Shown one piece after another: positions 1 to 8,083 of a stretch of DNA of 58,166 bases. Source of the stretch: Burkholderia sp. E7m39 (GTDB lineage Bacteria > Pseudomonadota > Gammaproteobacteria > Burkholderiales > Burkholderiaceae). The stretch spans positions 1 through 58,166 of the forward strand of contig BBSL01000225.1 of the NCBI GenBank assembly GCA_001319865.1. Reading direction: 5' to 3'. A program made the translations under genes and the position numbers. The notes under the pieces are model-generated. The model was not told the origin of the DNA, ran no database searches, and saw only the letters and a program-made list of their open reading frames with translations. Each line of letters opens with the position of its first letter. Position 1 is the stretch's first letter.

Positions 1-2
1 CT

Positions 3-368
3 TCGCAACCTTCCGGCCCACGACCAATCGCCGCCGATCCGTATTCCGGCGAAGTCGTCGCGATCAACCCCGTTCAGACATCGGAGCCGACGACAGGCCT
101 TGGCGCAGTCGGCGGCGCGGTCGCGGGCGGACTGATCGGCAACCAGATCGGCGGCGGACGCGGCCGCATTCTCGCCACGGTGGCAGGCGCTGTCGGCGGT
201 GGTTTGGCGGGTAACGGCATCGAACATGCGGTGCGCAAGCAGACGAGCTATCAGGTGCAGGTCCGCATGCAAGACGGCAGCTACCGCAACTTCAGCTATA
301 CGACACAACCGCCCGTGCAGGTCGGCGAGCGCGTGCACGTATCAGGCGACACGCTGACAGCCTCGTGA
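3..368 (+). CDS. Glycine-zipper 2TM domain protein, 5' truncated
   Basis: The open frame enters from the window edge, so the start, and any signal peptide or lipobox, lie upstream. The visible 121 residues hold a glycine-rich stretch (about residues 33-75) with repeated G-G-A-V-A-G-G and G-N-Q-I-G-G-G patterns. This is the hallmark of glycine-zipper 2TM proteins such as SlyB/PcP-type outer-membrane lipoproteins. A short polar beta-rich tail follows (YQVQVRMQDGSYRNF and later VQVGERVHV), also typical of that family. The expected role is in outer-membrane or envelope integrity; the exact function is unknown. The gene ends at a TGA and is followed by about 150 bases of leader for the next small gene. 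The family call is fairly safe, the specific name is not. Confidence 0.75.
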   Translation, partial: SQPSGPRPIAADPYSGEVVAINPVQTSEPTTGLGAVGGAVAGGLIGNQIGGGRGRILATVAGAVGGGLAGNGIEHAVRKQTSYQVQVRMQDGSYRNFSYTTQPPVQVGERVHVSGDTLTAS

Positions 369-465
369 CGACGTCAGCAAACACGATGCATCAGTTACTA
401 CCGGTTACAGAGGAAACACCGACGATGCAACCTGAGAACGACTGCATTTTTAGAATCTGCGCCGC

Positions 466-482
466 ATGCCATCGAATGGCAT
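466..482. promoter_or_regulatory. Perfect 7-bp inverted repeat upstream of a small secreted protein gene
   Basis: ATGCCAT and ATGGCAT face each other across a CGA spacer. The element sits 34 bases before the TTG start at 517 and just ahead of its GGAG ribosome-binding site. It could be an operator or a short 5'-UTR hairpin. No regulator is identified. Confidence 0.35.
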
Positions 483-516
483 TGATTCGCAAACGCCCAA
501 CGGACGGAGCGACAAT

Positions 517-789
517 TTGAAACGCCTCACTCTCATATGCACCGCTGGCCTCATCGCTGCCTGCTCGTCGACGGCAGCGATGGCGCATGTCGATGTCGGC
601 GTGACGTTGGGCATTCCCGCCCCCGTCTATGTCGAGCAACCGCCCGTCGTGTACGAGGCGCCGCCGCCCGCCGTCTATGCGCCCGCGCCTGTCTACTACG
701 GCTATGGATACGGCTATCCGGACGATCGCCGGTGGCACGATCATGGTCGTCATCGCGGCTGGCGTCATCATCACGACGATGACGATTGA
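517..789 (+). CDS. Small secreted Pro/Tyr/His-rich protein (PXPV-repeat type)
   Basis: I place the start at a TTG (517) with GGAG eight bases upstream. This gives a clean signal peptide (KRLTLICTAGLIAA, then A-M-A before the mature end). An ATG at 466 in the same frame would put 17 polar residues in front of the signal. The mature part, about 67 residues, is rich in P, V and Y with repeated PPVVYEAPPP/PAPVYYGYGYG units and ends in a His-rich then Asp-rich tail (HHHDDDD). Such PXPV-repeat proteins are common in Burkholderiaceae and have no established function. The His/Asp tail could bind metal, which is inference. The signal peptide itself contains A-A-C-S, so lipidation is conceivable but the cysteine is early. 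Confidence 0.7.
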   Translation: MKRLTLICTAGLIAACSSTAAMAHVDVGVTLGIPAPVYVEQPPVVYEAPPPAVYAPAPVYYGYGYGYPDDRRWHDHGRHRGWRHHHDDDD

Positions 790-835
790 AGCCGATCGGA
801 TGCCAGCGCGCGCCGGTGCGATCGAACCGGCCGCG

Positions 836-1708
836 TCAGCCGTGATCCAGTAGCGAAGCGAGTTGCGGCAAACCGGCAGCCGTGACGTCGATGTACGGCT
901 CGGGTGAAATATCCGCCTCGGTCTGTGGGCCGTTTTCATAGGGACGCGGAACGAACGCCGTGAGCAAGCCGCTGCGCTTGGCCGCCAGCAGGTCCCACTT
1001 GTGAGCCGATACCATCAGAATCTCGCCGGGTGCAAAGCCGAGATAGTCGGACGCGAGTTGGTAGACCCGTGGGTCGGGTTTGAACGCGTGAACCAGTTCG
1101 CCCGTCAGGATTGCATCGAATGGAAGCTTCTCGCGCTTGACGAGCGCGATCATTCCGGCCATCGACGCGTTCGTCAGCGTTGCGATCACGAACGTCTCGC
1201 GTAGTGAGATCAAGCCCCTCACCGAATCGGTCCACGGCTTCATCTTCTCCCAGACACCTAGCAATCGGGTCTTGTCGTCAACAGAAAGCGTTTCGCCGCC
1301 CGGATAGCGCGAGAGCAAAGGGTTCAAGACTTCTGCGTAGACAGCGCTATTGGGTTGCCACGGCTTTCGACCGGCGGAGATCTCGACGATGGCGTCGTGT
1401 GCCGACGCACTCCATCTGCCCGGGAAGGTCGACCAATGCGAAAGGTGCGATGCAACGGACGGAATGCGGGCAAGTTCACGCATCATCGGATCATAGAAAT
1501 CAAAGACGGTGCCTTGCATGTCGAAGACCAAAGCCTTCGGGCGGACGATATGTTCCGCAGTCGTCATCGCGGCTCCTGACGGTATGGTTGAAAGTGTCTG
1601 AGCGAGTGCAGTGCCCGGGACGAACGGCAGCGATGCGAGCAGTTGCACAAAACGTCGTCTGCCGGGATGAATGGGTTGGGGGTGTGATGGGTTCACGATG
1701 TTCCTCAT
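836..1708 (-). CDS. Haloacid dehalogenase type II-like hydrolase with Tat-type leader
   Basis: A HAD-superfamily hydrolase most like (S)-2-haloacid dehalogenases. Motif I is DMQGTVFD (about residues 63-70) with the nucleophilic Asp; motif II is the ATLTN segment; the conserved Lys lies in FKPDPRVYQLA; and the MVSAHKWDLLAAKRSG segment matches the family's acidic motif. The 290-residue version begins with about 47 residues holding GRRRFVQLL and a short hydrophobic run ending A-L-A, which resembles a twin-arginine signal. A second in-frame ATG at 1567 has AGGAG six bases upstream and would give a leaderless cytoplasmic enzyme of normal family length. Either start, or both, may be used. No dehalogenation pathway genes are nearby, so the substrate is unknown. 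Confidence 0.8.
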   Translation of the reverse strand: MRNIVNPSHPQPIHPGRRRFVQLLASLPFVPGTALAQTLSTIPSGAAMTTAEHIVRPKALVFDMQGTVFDFYDPMMRELARIPSVASHLSHWSTFPGRWSASAHDAIVEISAGRKPWQPNSAVYAEVLNPLLSRYPGGETLSVDDKTRLLGVWEKMKPWTDSVRGLISLRETFVIATLTNASMAGMIALVKREKLPFDAILTGELVHAFKPDPRVYQLASDYLGFAPGEILMVSAHKWDLLAAKRSGLLTAFVPRPYENGPQTEADISPEPYIDVTAAGLPQLASLLDHG

Positions 1709-1745
1709 CGAATGGTTCTGTGTCGTCGCCGTCCGTCATGCCCGT

Positions 1746-2939
1746 TCAGCACTCTCCGACAGCGTGGCGAGGTGTCGCGGCAGAAGGCCGCCCGGACCAT
1801 CGGTACATCGCCACAACGACCAGCCCTGCGATCGCCAGAGCCACGCCGACGTAGACCGTCGCGAGGACGTTCTCGCCTGTCAAAACCAGTCCGCCAAGGA
1901 AGGAGCCGCCAGAGATTCCCAGGTTGAACGCCGCGACATTGAGCCCGGCGGCTGTCCCGACGGCCTGCGGCGCCACGCGTCGGGCGATCAGGACAACAGT
2001 CGCCTGCATGATGGGAGGAATGGCGAAGGCGAATGCGCCCCAGACAAACAGATTGACCATGACGAGAACCGGCTGATGTGCGGTGATCCACAGACTGGCC
2101 ACCGACATGGCGAGTCCCGTCAATGCGATGTTCATGCTGGGCTTCGGCCCATAACGATCAGAAAGACGGCCGCCGCCGATGGTCCCGACGACCGATCCCA
2201 GACCGAAGATCACCAACCCCAGGGTTACGCCGTGACTCTTCAGCCCCGCGCTATGCGTCAACAACGGCGACAGGTAGGTAAACACCGTGAACGTCGCGCC
2301 CATCCCGAGCGCAGCCATCGCGTAGAGCGGCATCAACGCGCGGCTCTTGACCAGCGACAGCTGCGAGAGGATGCTGCCCGAACTGCGTTGCGTCGAAAGC
2401 GCGGGCAAAAACCACCAGAGCCCAGCCGTCGCAAGCGCGCCCATTGCAGCGACAACGAGAAACGGAAGCCGCCACCCCATCAGATCTCCAAGCCACGTGC
2501 CGCCAGGCACGCCCGTGACCATCGCCACTGTCAGGCCGCTAACCATGATGGCGACCGCCCTGCCCGACTTCTGCGTCGGCACCAGCGACATGGCGACGGT
2601 GGTGCCCAAGCCGAAGAAAACGCCATGCGCGACGGCCATTACGATTCGAATCGCCAGCAACGCCGGAAACGCGCCTGAGAATCCCGCAGCGAGATTGCAA
2701 AGCGTGAAAAGTGTCATCAGGGCAAGCAGCAACACCCTGCGAGGCAGCCGTGCCGTCACGGCGGAGATTAACGGCGTGCCGACCGTGATGGCCAAGGCGT
2801 AGAAACTCACCAGCAACCCAGCCGTCGATACGGAAATTCCGAAGGTTCTTCCAATGTCCGGCAATAAGCCGACGATGACGAATTCTGTCGTTCCGATCGC
2901 GAAGGCCGCGAACGCCAGAGAAAACACTGCAGCAGGCAT
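1746..2939 (-). CDS. MFS transporter, DHA1 / YdhP-AraJ-like efflux type
   Basis: This 397-residue protein has the usual 12 hydrophobic segments. The N-terminus FAIGTTEFVIVGLLPDIG is the typical opening of the DHA1 YdhP/AraJ group of major facilitator exporters, and the cytoplasmic loop motif between TM2 and TM3 appears as TARLPRRVLLL. A second half-repeat loop, SDRYGPKPSMN, lies near residue 230. It would export drugs or sugars by proton antiport in the inner membrane; the substrate cannot be told from sequence. A GAGGA element about nine bases before the ATG supports the start. It lies just upstream, on the same strand, of the dehalogenase-like gene (37-base gap), so the two may be cotranscribed. 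Confidence 0.88.
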   Translation of the reverse strand: MPAAVFSLAFAAFAIGTTEFVIVGLLPDIGRTFGISVSTAGLLVSFYALAITVGTPLISAVTARLPRRVLLLALMTLFTLCNLAAGFSGAFPALLAIRIVMAVAHGVFFGLGTTVAMSLVPTQKSGRAVAIMVSGLTVAMVTGVPGGTWLGDLMGWRLPFLVVAAMGALATAGLWWFLPALSTQRSSGSILSQLSLVKSRALMPLYAMAALGMGATFTVFTYLSPLLTHSAGLKSHGVTLGLVIFGLGSVVGTIGGGRLSDRYGPKPSMNIALTGLAMSVASLWITAHQPVLVMVNLFVWGAFAFAIPPIMQATVVLIARRVAPQAVGTAAGLNVAAFNLGISGGSFLGGLVLTGENVLATVYVGVALAIAGLVVVAMYRWSGRPSAATPRHAVGEC

Positions 2940-3129
2940 GATGATGTCCTCAATAGAGTCATTGAATTCGCATTCGCGATTTCAAAGCAGGTCGAGTGAC
3001 ACGTCTTTCATCCCTGAACGTCACGCGACTCGAACTAACAGGCTTTAAGCGAAGCTGGCGAGCGGACTGGTTCAACGTCATTCCGGCCCGCCAGCCTCAT
3101 ACCGATCTAGGCGCCGATAGCACCCGATT

Positions 3130-3861
3130 TCAGAAATCCTGGACGGTGGGACGGATCACAATCTCGTTGACGTCGACCGAGCGGGGCTGCTCGACCGCAT
3201 AGGCAATGGCTTGCGCGATGGCATCGGCGGGAATGGCCATCTTGTAGAAATCGACGACGAAGTGGCGGCTGTCGTCATGGCCGGAACCGAACTTCAGTTC
3301 CGTGTCGATTGCCCCGGGCGAAATCACCGTCGTGCGGATGTTGCCGCCCACCTCATGACGCAAACCTTCGGAAATGGCGCGGACCGCGAACTTCGTCCCC
3401 GAATACACCGTGCCTCCGGGGCTGAACACCTTCAGGCCCACGACCGACGCAATATTGATGAAGTGACCCGACTGCTGCCTTTCGAAAACCGGCAAAGCCG
3501 CCGCGACACCGTAAAGAAGGCCCTTGATGTTGATGTCGATCATGCGGTCCCACTCGTCCGTCTTGCGCAGCGACAGGGGCGCAATCGCCATCAGGCCCGC
3601 GTTGTTCACCATCACGTCGAGGCGGCCATGTTGCGAGACGACCTCGCTGACGAGGCGATTGACCTGTGCCTGATCCGTCACGTCGACCTGATGAACGGAT
3701 GCCGTGCCGCCCTTTGCCTCGATATCTGCGGCAATGCGCTTGAGGTTGTCGAGCCTGCGCGCCGCCAGGGCGACGATGGCGCCTTTCGAGGCGAGGAGCC
3801 TGGCCGTGGCTTCACCGATTCCGCTGGAAGCACCGGTAATAACGACGACTTTGTTAGCCAT
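3130..3861 (-). CDS. SDR family NAD(P)-dependent oxidoreductase
   Basis: A classical short-chain dehydrogenase of 243 residues. It has the cofactor motif TGASSGIG near the N-terminus, D-V after strand 3, NNAG near residue 81, a Ser in NIASVVG, and the catalytic Y-S-G-T-K. ATG at 3861 is preferred over 3888 because GGAGAG lies directly upstream and because the family normally starts just before the first strand (MANKVVVITG). The gene is divergent from the LysR gene at 3982, which is the likely local regulator. The substrate is unknown; the sequence resembles the broad YdfG/serine-dehydrogenase-like group. It probably acts in the cytoplasm. Confidence 0.9.
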   Translation of the reverse strand: MANKVVVITGASSGIGEATARLLASKGAIVALAARRLDNLKRIAADIEAKGGTASVHQVDVTDQAQVNRLVSEVVSQHGRLDVMVNNAGLMAIAPLSLRKTDEWDRMIDINIKGLLYGVAAALPVFERQQSGHFINIASVVGLKVFSPGGTVYSGTKFAVRAISEGLRHEVGGNIRTTVISPGAIDTELKFGSGHDDSRHFVVDFYKMAIPADAIAQAIAYAVEQPRSVDVNEIVIRPTVQDF

Positions 3862-3923
3862 GATTTCTCTCCGAGAAGTTGATTGCATGGAGAGAAGTGT
3901 CGTTCGAGGCGCAAGTTTTGATT

Positions 3924-3946
3924 AGACTGGAATATATGGAATGTCT
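3924..3946. promoter_or_regulatory. Candidate LysR operator between SDR and LysR genes
   Basis: AGAC and GTCT arms face each other across 15 bases; inside, TGGAAT occurs twice in direct orientation around ATA. The site lies in the 120-base gap between the divergent SDR and LysR genes, where LysR regulators usually bind. The arms are short, so this is a positional inference. Confidence 0.35.
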
Positions 3947-3981
3947 TTTCCGTCAATGCAAAAGTCCATGACGAGCCTCAC

Positions 3982-4893
3982 ATGACCGAACTGGCTGACT
4001 TGAACGATATCGCCGTCTTTGTCCGGGTAGCGCAATTCGAGAGCTTCAGCCGCGCTGCGCGCGCGCTTGGCATGCCCGTCTCCACCGTGAGCCGCAAGGT
4101 CACTGCGCTCGAGGAACGCCTTGGCGTGACGCTGCTGCAACGCACGACCCGCAAGCTCAGCCTGACCGTGCAAGGGCGAGCCTATTTCGACCAGTGCAGC
4201 GAGCCGCTGAGTCATCTGTACGACGCGGAACGGGTGATCACGCAGACGCAAAAGAGACCGGAGGGTCTACTGCGCATCTCCGGCCCTGTGATGCTCGAGC
4301 AGGAGCCGTTTTACGCATTCCTGTCGGCATTTCTGAACGACTATCCGCAGATCCAGGTGGAGCTTCACTTCACGAATGCGTTCGTCGATCTGATCGCCGA
4401 AAACGTCGATGTGGCGATCCGCTTTGGCGAATTGCGGGACTCGAGCCTCGTCGCGCAACGCGTGGGAAGGAGTGTCCGGCAGCTCGTCGCGTCGGCCGGA
4501 TACGCGCGCAATCACCGTCTTCCCTCTCGGCCCGACGAGGTCGGCGATCATCCATGCGTGTTGATCAATGCTCGAAACAACGAGACGGAATGGCACCTCG
4601 TCAGCGGTCGAAAGTCGGCGAAGGTGCGCGTGAAGGGGCCCGTCGCCGCGCGCGACTTTCACATCGTCAGCGCATTTGCCGTTCGCGGGCACGGCATCGC
4701 GCTCCTGCCCTCCAGCTATTGCGATCCGTATATCGCGAGCGGAGAACTGGTTCGCGTATTGCCCGAATGGTCGTCACCGGAGATACACGTCCATGCCGTC
4801 TATCCGACGCGGCGCTTTATGCCATCCAGGCTGAAGGCGTTTCTCGATGCGCTCAAGGCGTGGGAGAGCCCGCTTTGGCTGCCATTGCGATGA
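3982..4893 (+). CDS. LysR family transcriptional regulator
   Basis: This 303-residue protein has an N-terminal winged helix-turn-helix (about residues 8-66; FSRAARALGMPVSTVSRKV is the recognition region), a linker helix, and a periplasmic-binding-protein-like effector domain. The wording TVSRKVTALEERLGVTLLQRTTRKLSLT is typical of the Burkholderia group of LysR proteins that sit next to and control a divergent oxidoreductase. It is divergent from the SDR gene and probably controls that gene and itself. The effector is unknown. The ATG start gives the usual seven or eight residues before the first helix. Confidence 0.92.
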   Translation: MTELADLNDIAVFVRVAQFESFSRAARALGMPVSTVSRKVTALEERLGVTLLQRTTRKLSLTVQGRAYFDQCSEPLSHLYDAERVITQTQKRPEGLLRISGPVMLEQEPFYAFLSAFLNDYPQIQVELHFTNAFVDLIAENVDVAIRFGELRDSSLVAQRVGRSVRQLVASAGYARNHRLPSRPDEVGDHPCVLINARNNETEWHLVSGRKSAKVRVKGPVAARDFHIVSAFAVRGHGIALLPSSYCDPYIASGELVRVLPEWSSPEIHVHAVYPTRRFMPSRLKAFLDALKAWESPLWLPLR

Positions 4894-4926
4894 CGCGAAC
4901 CGGCCGCTGCGAAGTTCTCCCCTGCA

Positions 4927-6198
4927 TCACTTATCCGGGTTAGACGCCACGAAACTGGTGAACGCACTGTACGGCGGATTGAGCGCAGCGCCGTTGGTCA
5001 TCACGCCAAAGGTGTTGTTTCCGCTATCCAGGATGAAATACATCACAGACTGAACGTTGTGCGTTTTCCGCGCCTGATAGAAATTGCCCAGCGTGGTCGT
5101 GATGTAGTTGGCTCGATAGGCCTGACTCTTCTCCGGGCCCGTGTTCCATTCGGTGACCATGAACGGCACGCCATAGCGGGCCTTGCAGTATGTCGGCAGA
5201 TCGAACCCCGGCCCCGCACCGTCGATGCCGATGTTGAAGAGGTTGCCGTACACCTCGTAGTTGTGCCAGGTCGTGATATCCCATCGCACCTTTGGATAGC
5301 CACCCGTGCCATCCGGTTGCATGCCGTCCCACAATGCGTCTGCTGCGCCAATGTCCGCGACACAGAAGTTGATGCCGCATTTTGCGGACGGCTGAACGGT
5401 CTTGACGCCGTCGATCATCCCGCGCATTGCACCGCGCATCACTGGCCAGTTCGCGTTGTTGAAGTCGACGGCTTTAGTGCCTGCGTTCGTGAAGTCCAGG
5501 ACGGTCTGTACCTGTCGCGTCAGTTCATTTCCACACTCGTAGAGGGTGACGCCATAAGGCTTGAGCGCATTGGCGACAGTCATGGCCGCCTGTAGCCCGC
5601 GGTTGTAGGCCGCCGACTCGCTGCTGAACAGATTGCCGACGGAATCGTAGATGCCCTGATTGATCAGCACGAACAGTGAAATTCCATTGGACTGGAATGC
5701 CTGAGCCAGCTTGACGACGGCGTTCACCTGACTGGGGTCGTCAGAACATCCCACGCGATAGGTCGTGACGCCCATGCCCTTCAGGATCGACACCAGTTGT
5801 GCCGGTGTGTAGGTGTAGTCGTGGTGGCCGTTGATCCCGTAGAACGTTCCTGCCGTCGCTGCCACGGCGACGCGCGGGTCGCTGCATGGCAACCATTGGT
5901 CAAGGTCATTGCATACGTAGAACTGCCCGCCCGTGCCGATGTGCCACATCTTTCCGCCGTACCAGAGCAACAGCGACACGCTGTACGTATTGCCGACAGT
6001 ACGGCCATTCCGATAAATGACACCTTTGACAACCGTCCACGTTGCGCCCGTCTTGTCGATGATGGACGACGCAGAAGGTATCGTCGTCCCGTCAGGCGAT
6101 GCGCCTGCACTGCCGCTCGAACTCTGACCATACCCCGTCAGTACATAACTGCCACCGAGGGCCGTCAGGCCACGAAGGAATTGACGTCTTTTAATCAT
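4927..6198 (-). CDS. Secreted clan GH-A glycoside hydrolase with extra N-terminal module (copy 1)
   Basis: A 423-residue protein with a Tat-like leader: KRRQFLRG, a short hydrophobic run, then G-Y-G where the paralogue at 23117 has the lipobox G-C-G. Residues about 48-108 form a small tryptophan- and glycine-rich module (WTVVKGVIYRNG, later NDLDQWLPC) absent from the paralogue; similar small modules occur in other secreted bacterial hydrolases. From about residue 113 a TIM-barrel domain follows. ECGNEL (E225) and VTEWNTG (E350) fit the acid/base and nucleophile of clan GH-A. The GH family and substrate are not clear; polysaccharide cleavage in the periplasm or outside is inferred. It converges with the LysR gene at 3982 and has a long gene-poor upstream region. 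Confidence 0.75.
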   Translation of the reverse strand: MIKRRQFLRGLTALGGSYVLTGYGQSSSGSAGASPDGTTIPSASSIIDKTGATWTVVKGVIYRNGRTVGNTYSVSLLLWYGGKMWHIGTGGQFYVCNDLDQWLPCSDPRVAVAATAGTFYGINGHHDYTYTPAQLVSILKGMGVTTYRVGCSDDPSQVNAVVKLAQAFQSNGISLFVLINQGIYDSVGNLFSSESAAYNRGLQAAMTVANALKPYGVTLYECGNELTRQVQTVLDFTNAGTKAVDFNNANWPVMRGAMRGMIDGVKTVQPSAKCGINFCVADIGAADALWDGMQPDGTGGYPKVRWDITTWHNYEVYGNLFNIGIDGAGPGFDLPTYCKARYGVPFMVTEWNTGPEKSQAYRANYITTTLGNFYQARKTHNVQSVMYFILDSGNNTFGVMTNGAALNPPYSAFTSFVASNPDK

Positions 6199-7077
6199 TG
6201 CAAACTCGTCCTCATCGACAAAATTTCAGGGGGAAAATCCAAAAAGATGACTGCCGATTTTCCAAACCAAAGCGCGCGACCCGACTATTATTTCGCATGC
6301 CTAATTACTAGCATTGCATTTCGATCAATGCTTGAGAAACAGAATGGTAGAGCCTGATTGGACCGCGACTACGACAGGTCTTTCGTGGGTGGTGATGCGC
6401 CGAGGGTTGGATGCCGTCGGCTAAACCCGTGGCGCAGTTGAACAGCAGTTTTCGATCGGGGTAAATAATACCTGCGATGCAGTCTCATTTACAGGTCTTC
6501 AGTCCAATTAGCACCATTCTTCCGACCGTTAAAGTCTGGAAAGGAAAATTGCCCTTTTTTTGCCAATGAGTGATGACCGTGCGGACGCGCCCAACGGCTA
6601 ATGCGCGTCGATGCGGTAATTATTGGACTTCGATGGTGCGGCCTTTGCGAATTAGTGTCGAGAAATTACGCGCGGGTCGAAAAAAGCGGCGTTTCTTCCG
6701 CCACGCAAGACATAATTACCGAAGATCTTGGCGTTTCAACTTGATTAGAAAAGCGGGATAAGGAGAATATTTTTTCCGAATCGACCCTGAAAGCATCGGC
6801 CCTTAACGTTGATAACCTGGCGCGAAACACTGAATGGAGGTTATTGATCAAGGAAAAGCGGAAAGAATGTCGAGCCCGAATTCGACCGATCCGCTTTATC
6901 GAATCACCAGGTTCGATGCCTTAAGCCGCTTCGCCGAATTGCCCCATCTTCAATGGCCCGACCACCTTATAAGCGTAGAGGTGGAGGCGCAACCGCGTTG
7001 CCTTCGTGTTGGCGCTTGAGCGTCGTCGTTGCGTCTCGTGAATTATGGCCACGTCCATCAGCGATACGCAGATCCGT
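6199..7077. other. Gene-poor, AT-richer region upstream of glycoside hydrolase copy 1
   Basis: About 880 bases without a convincing gene and visibly richer in A/T than its flanks. Possible ORFs of 50-62 codons (6570-6761 and 6834-7019, plus) have no recognisable domain and unremarkable starts. AGTCCAAT at 6501 and ATTGGACT at 6622 form an inverted pair 113 bases apart. A weak AAAGG/CCTTT hairpin with a T-run lies at 6540-6561. The region must hold promoters for the hydrolase on the minus strand; I cannot fix them. Confidence 0.4.
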
Positions 7078-7983
7078 TCAAGTCCCGCACGCGTGAATCA
7101 GGAATTGCTGTAACGCAGCCGCTGGGCCGTTCAGCTGCGCGCCTTTCTGCCAGATCATGCCCACGTCCATTTGCGGCACGACATCCAGAATCGGCCGCAC
7201 CTCGATGCGCCGGCCTTCCAGCGACCACGGCCGGAACACCATGTCCGACAGCACGGTCACGCCGAAGCCATGCGCGACGAGTCCGCGCAACGCCTCCATT
7301 GAACTGGTGCGAAAGGCGATTTTCGGTGCGATGCCTTTTTTCTTCCAGTAACGCAGGGTCGACTGCTCCCCTTCGTCTACGGTAATCAGGATGTACGGAT
7401 GCGCGGCGATGTCCTTCAGTGACGGCGCTTCGACCTGGGCGAGCGGATGCGTCGGCGCGACCCACAACTGCCGCCGCGAACGCATCAGCACCTGATTGCC
7501 GAAGCGGCCCAATTTTTCGACATTCGACAGCAGCACCACGCCGATTTCGATCTCGCCTGCGAGCACGCCCTGCTCGATCTCCACGCGCTCCATGTCGTGC
7601 AGATCGAATTCGACATACGGATATGTCGCGCGAAACCGCGCCAGCAGATCAGGCAAGAAATACCCGAGGACCGTGTACGACGCCGCGATCCGCACGGTGC
7701 CGCGCATGTCGTGCGAACGGAACGGCGGCTTGTGGACGGCGTCGCGTGCCGCGTCGAGCACGCGCCGCGCGTGGTTGTAGAAATCCTGACCGTCCGGCGT
7801 GAGCGTCACGCCCTGCGGCAGCCGCACGAACAGCCGCGTGCCGAGCCCGCTCTCCAGCGCCAGCACGGCGTTGGTGATCGCCGATTGCGACACATGCTCG
7901 TTGACGGCCGCCATCGAGAACTGGCCCGTCTGCGCCGCCGCCACGAAGTAACGCAGTTGCCGCAGTGTGAGATCGAACGCCAT
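7078..7983 (-). CDS. LysR family transcriptional regulator
   Basis: A 301-residue LysR protein. The winged helix lies at about residues 5-65 (LRQLRYFVAAAQTGQFSMAA, then VSQSAITNAVLALE), and the effector domain starts near residue 90 (GTVRIAASYTVLGYFLPDLL). It is divergent from the indolepyruvate oxidoreductase gene at 8084 with a 100-base gap containing a good inverted repeat, so it is probably that gene's regulator. The inducer is unknown. Its sequence is closer to the CbbR/GcvA-like group than to the other LysR proteins in this window, so a recent local duplication is unlikely. Confidence 0.92.
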   Translation of the reverse strand: MAFDLTLRQLRYFVAAAQTGQFSMAAVNEHVSQSAITNAVLALESGLGTRLFVRLPQGVTLTPDGQDFYNHARRVLDAARDAVHKPPFRSHDMRGTVRIAASYTVLGYFLPDLLARFRATYPYVEFDLHDMERVEIEQGVLAGEIEIGVVLLSNVEKLGRFGNQVLMRSRRQLWVAPTHPLAQVEAPSLKDIAAHPYILITVDEGEQSTLRYWKKKGIAPKIAFRTSSMEALRGLVAHGFGVTVLSDMVFRPWSLEGRRIEVRPILDVVPQMDVGMIWQKGAQLNGPAAALQQFLIHACGT

Positions 7984-8009
7984 CTGATTTTCGAATACCA
8001 GAGTTGTCT

Positions 8010-8033
8010 ATTTGTGATTTTACGATGACAAAT
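8010..8033. promoter_or_regulatory. Candidate LysR box in the LysR / indolepyruvate oxidoreductase gap
   Basis: ATTTGT and ACAAAT, perfect six-base arms, are separated by 12 bases in the middle of the 100-base divergent intergenic region. They fit the T-N11-A type of LysR site. This is the best-looking operator in the window, but binding by the adjacent regulator is inference. Confidence 0.5.
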
Positions 8034-8083
8034 CGGCTTCCTATACTCGGCAAAAAATTCGATTCCCCGGAGACAGCCCTGCC

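Noticed and set aside
6834..7019. A 61-codon plus-strand frame in the gene-poor region
   Set aside because: No domain, and composition gives no support. A fair ribosome-binding site before its internal ATG is not enough to call a gene.
7020..7077. A possible duplicated end of the LysR gene: MDVAII here resembles MDVGMI inside the gene
   Set aside because: The match is about 15 of 20 bases with no extension on either side, too short to distinguish from chance.
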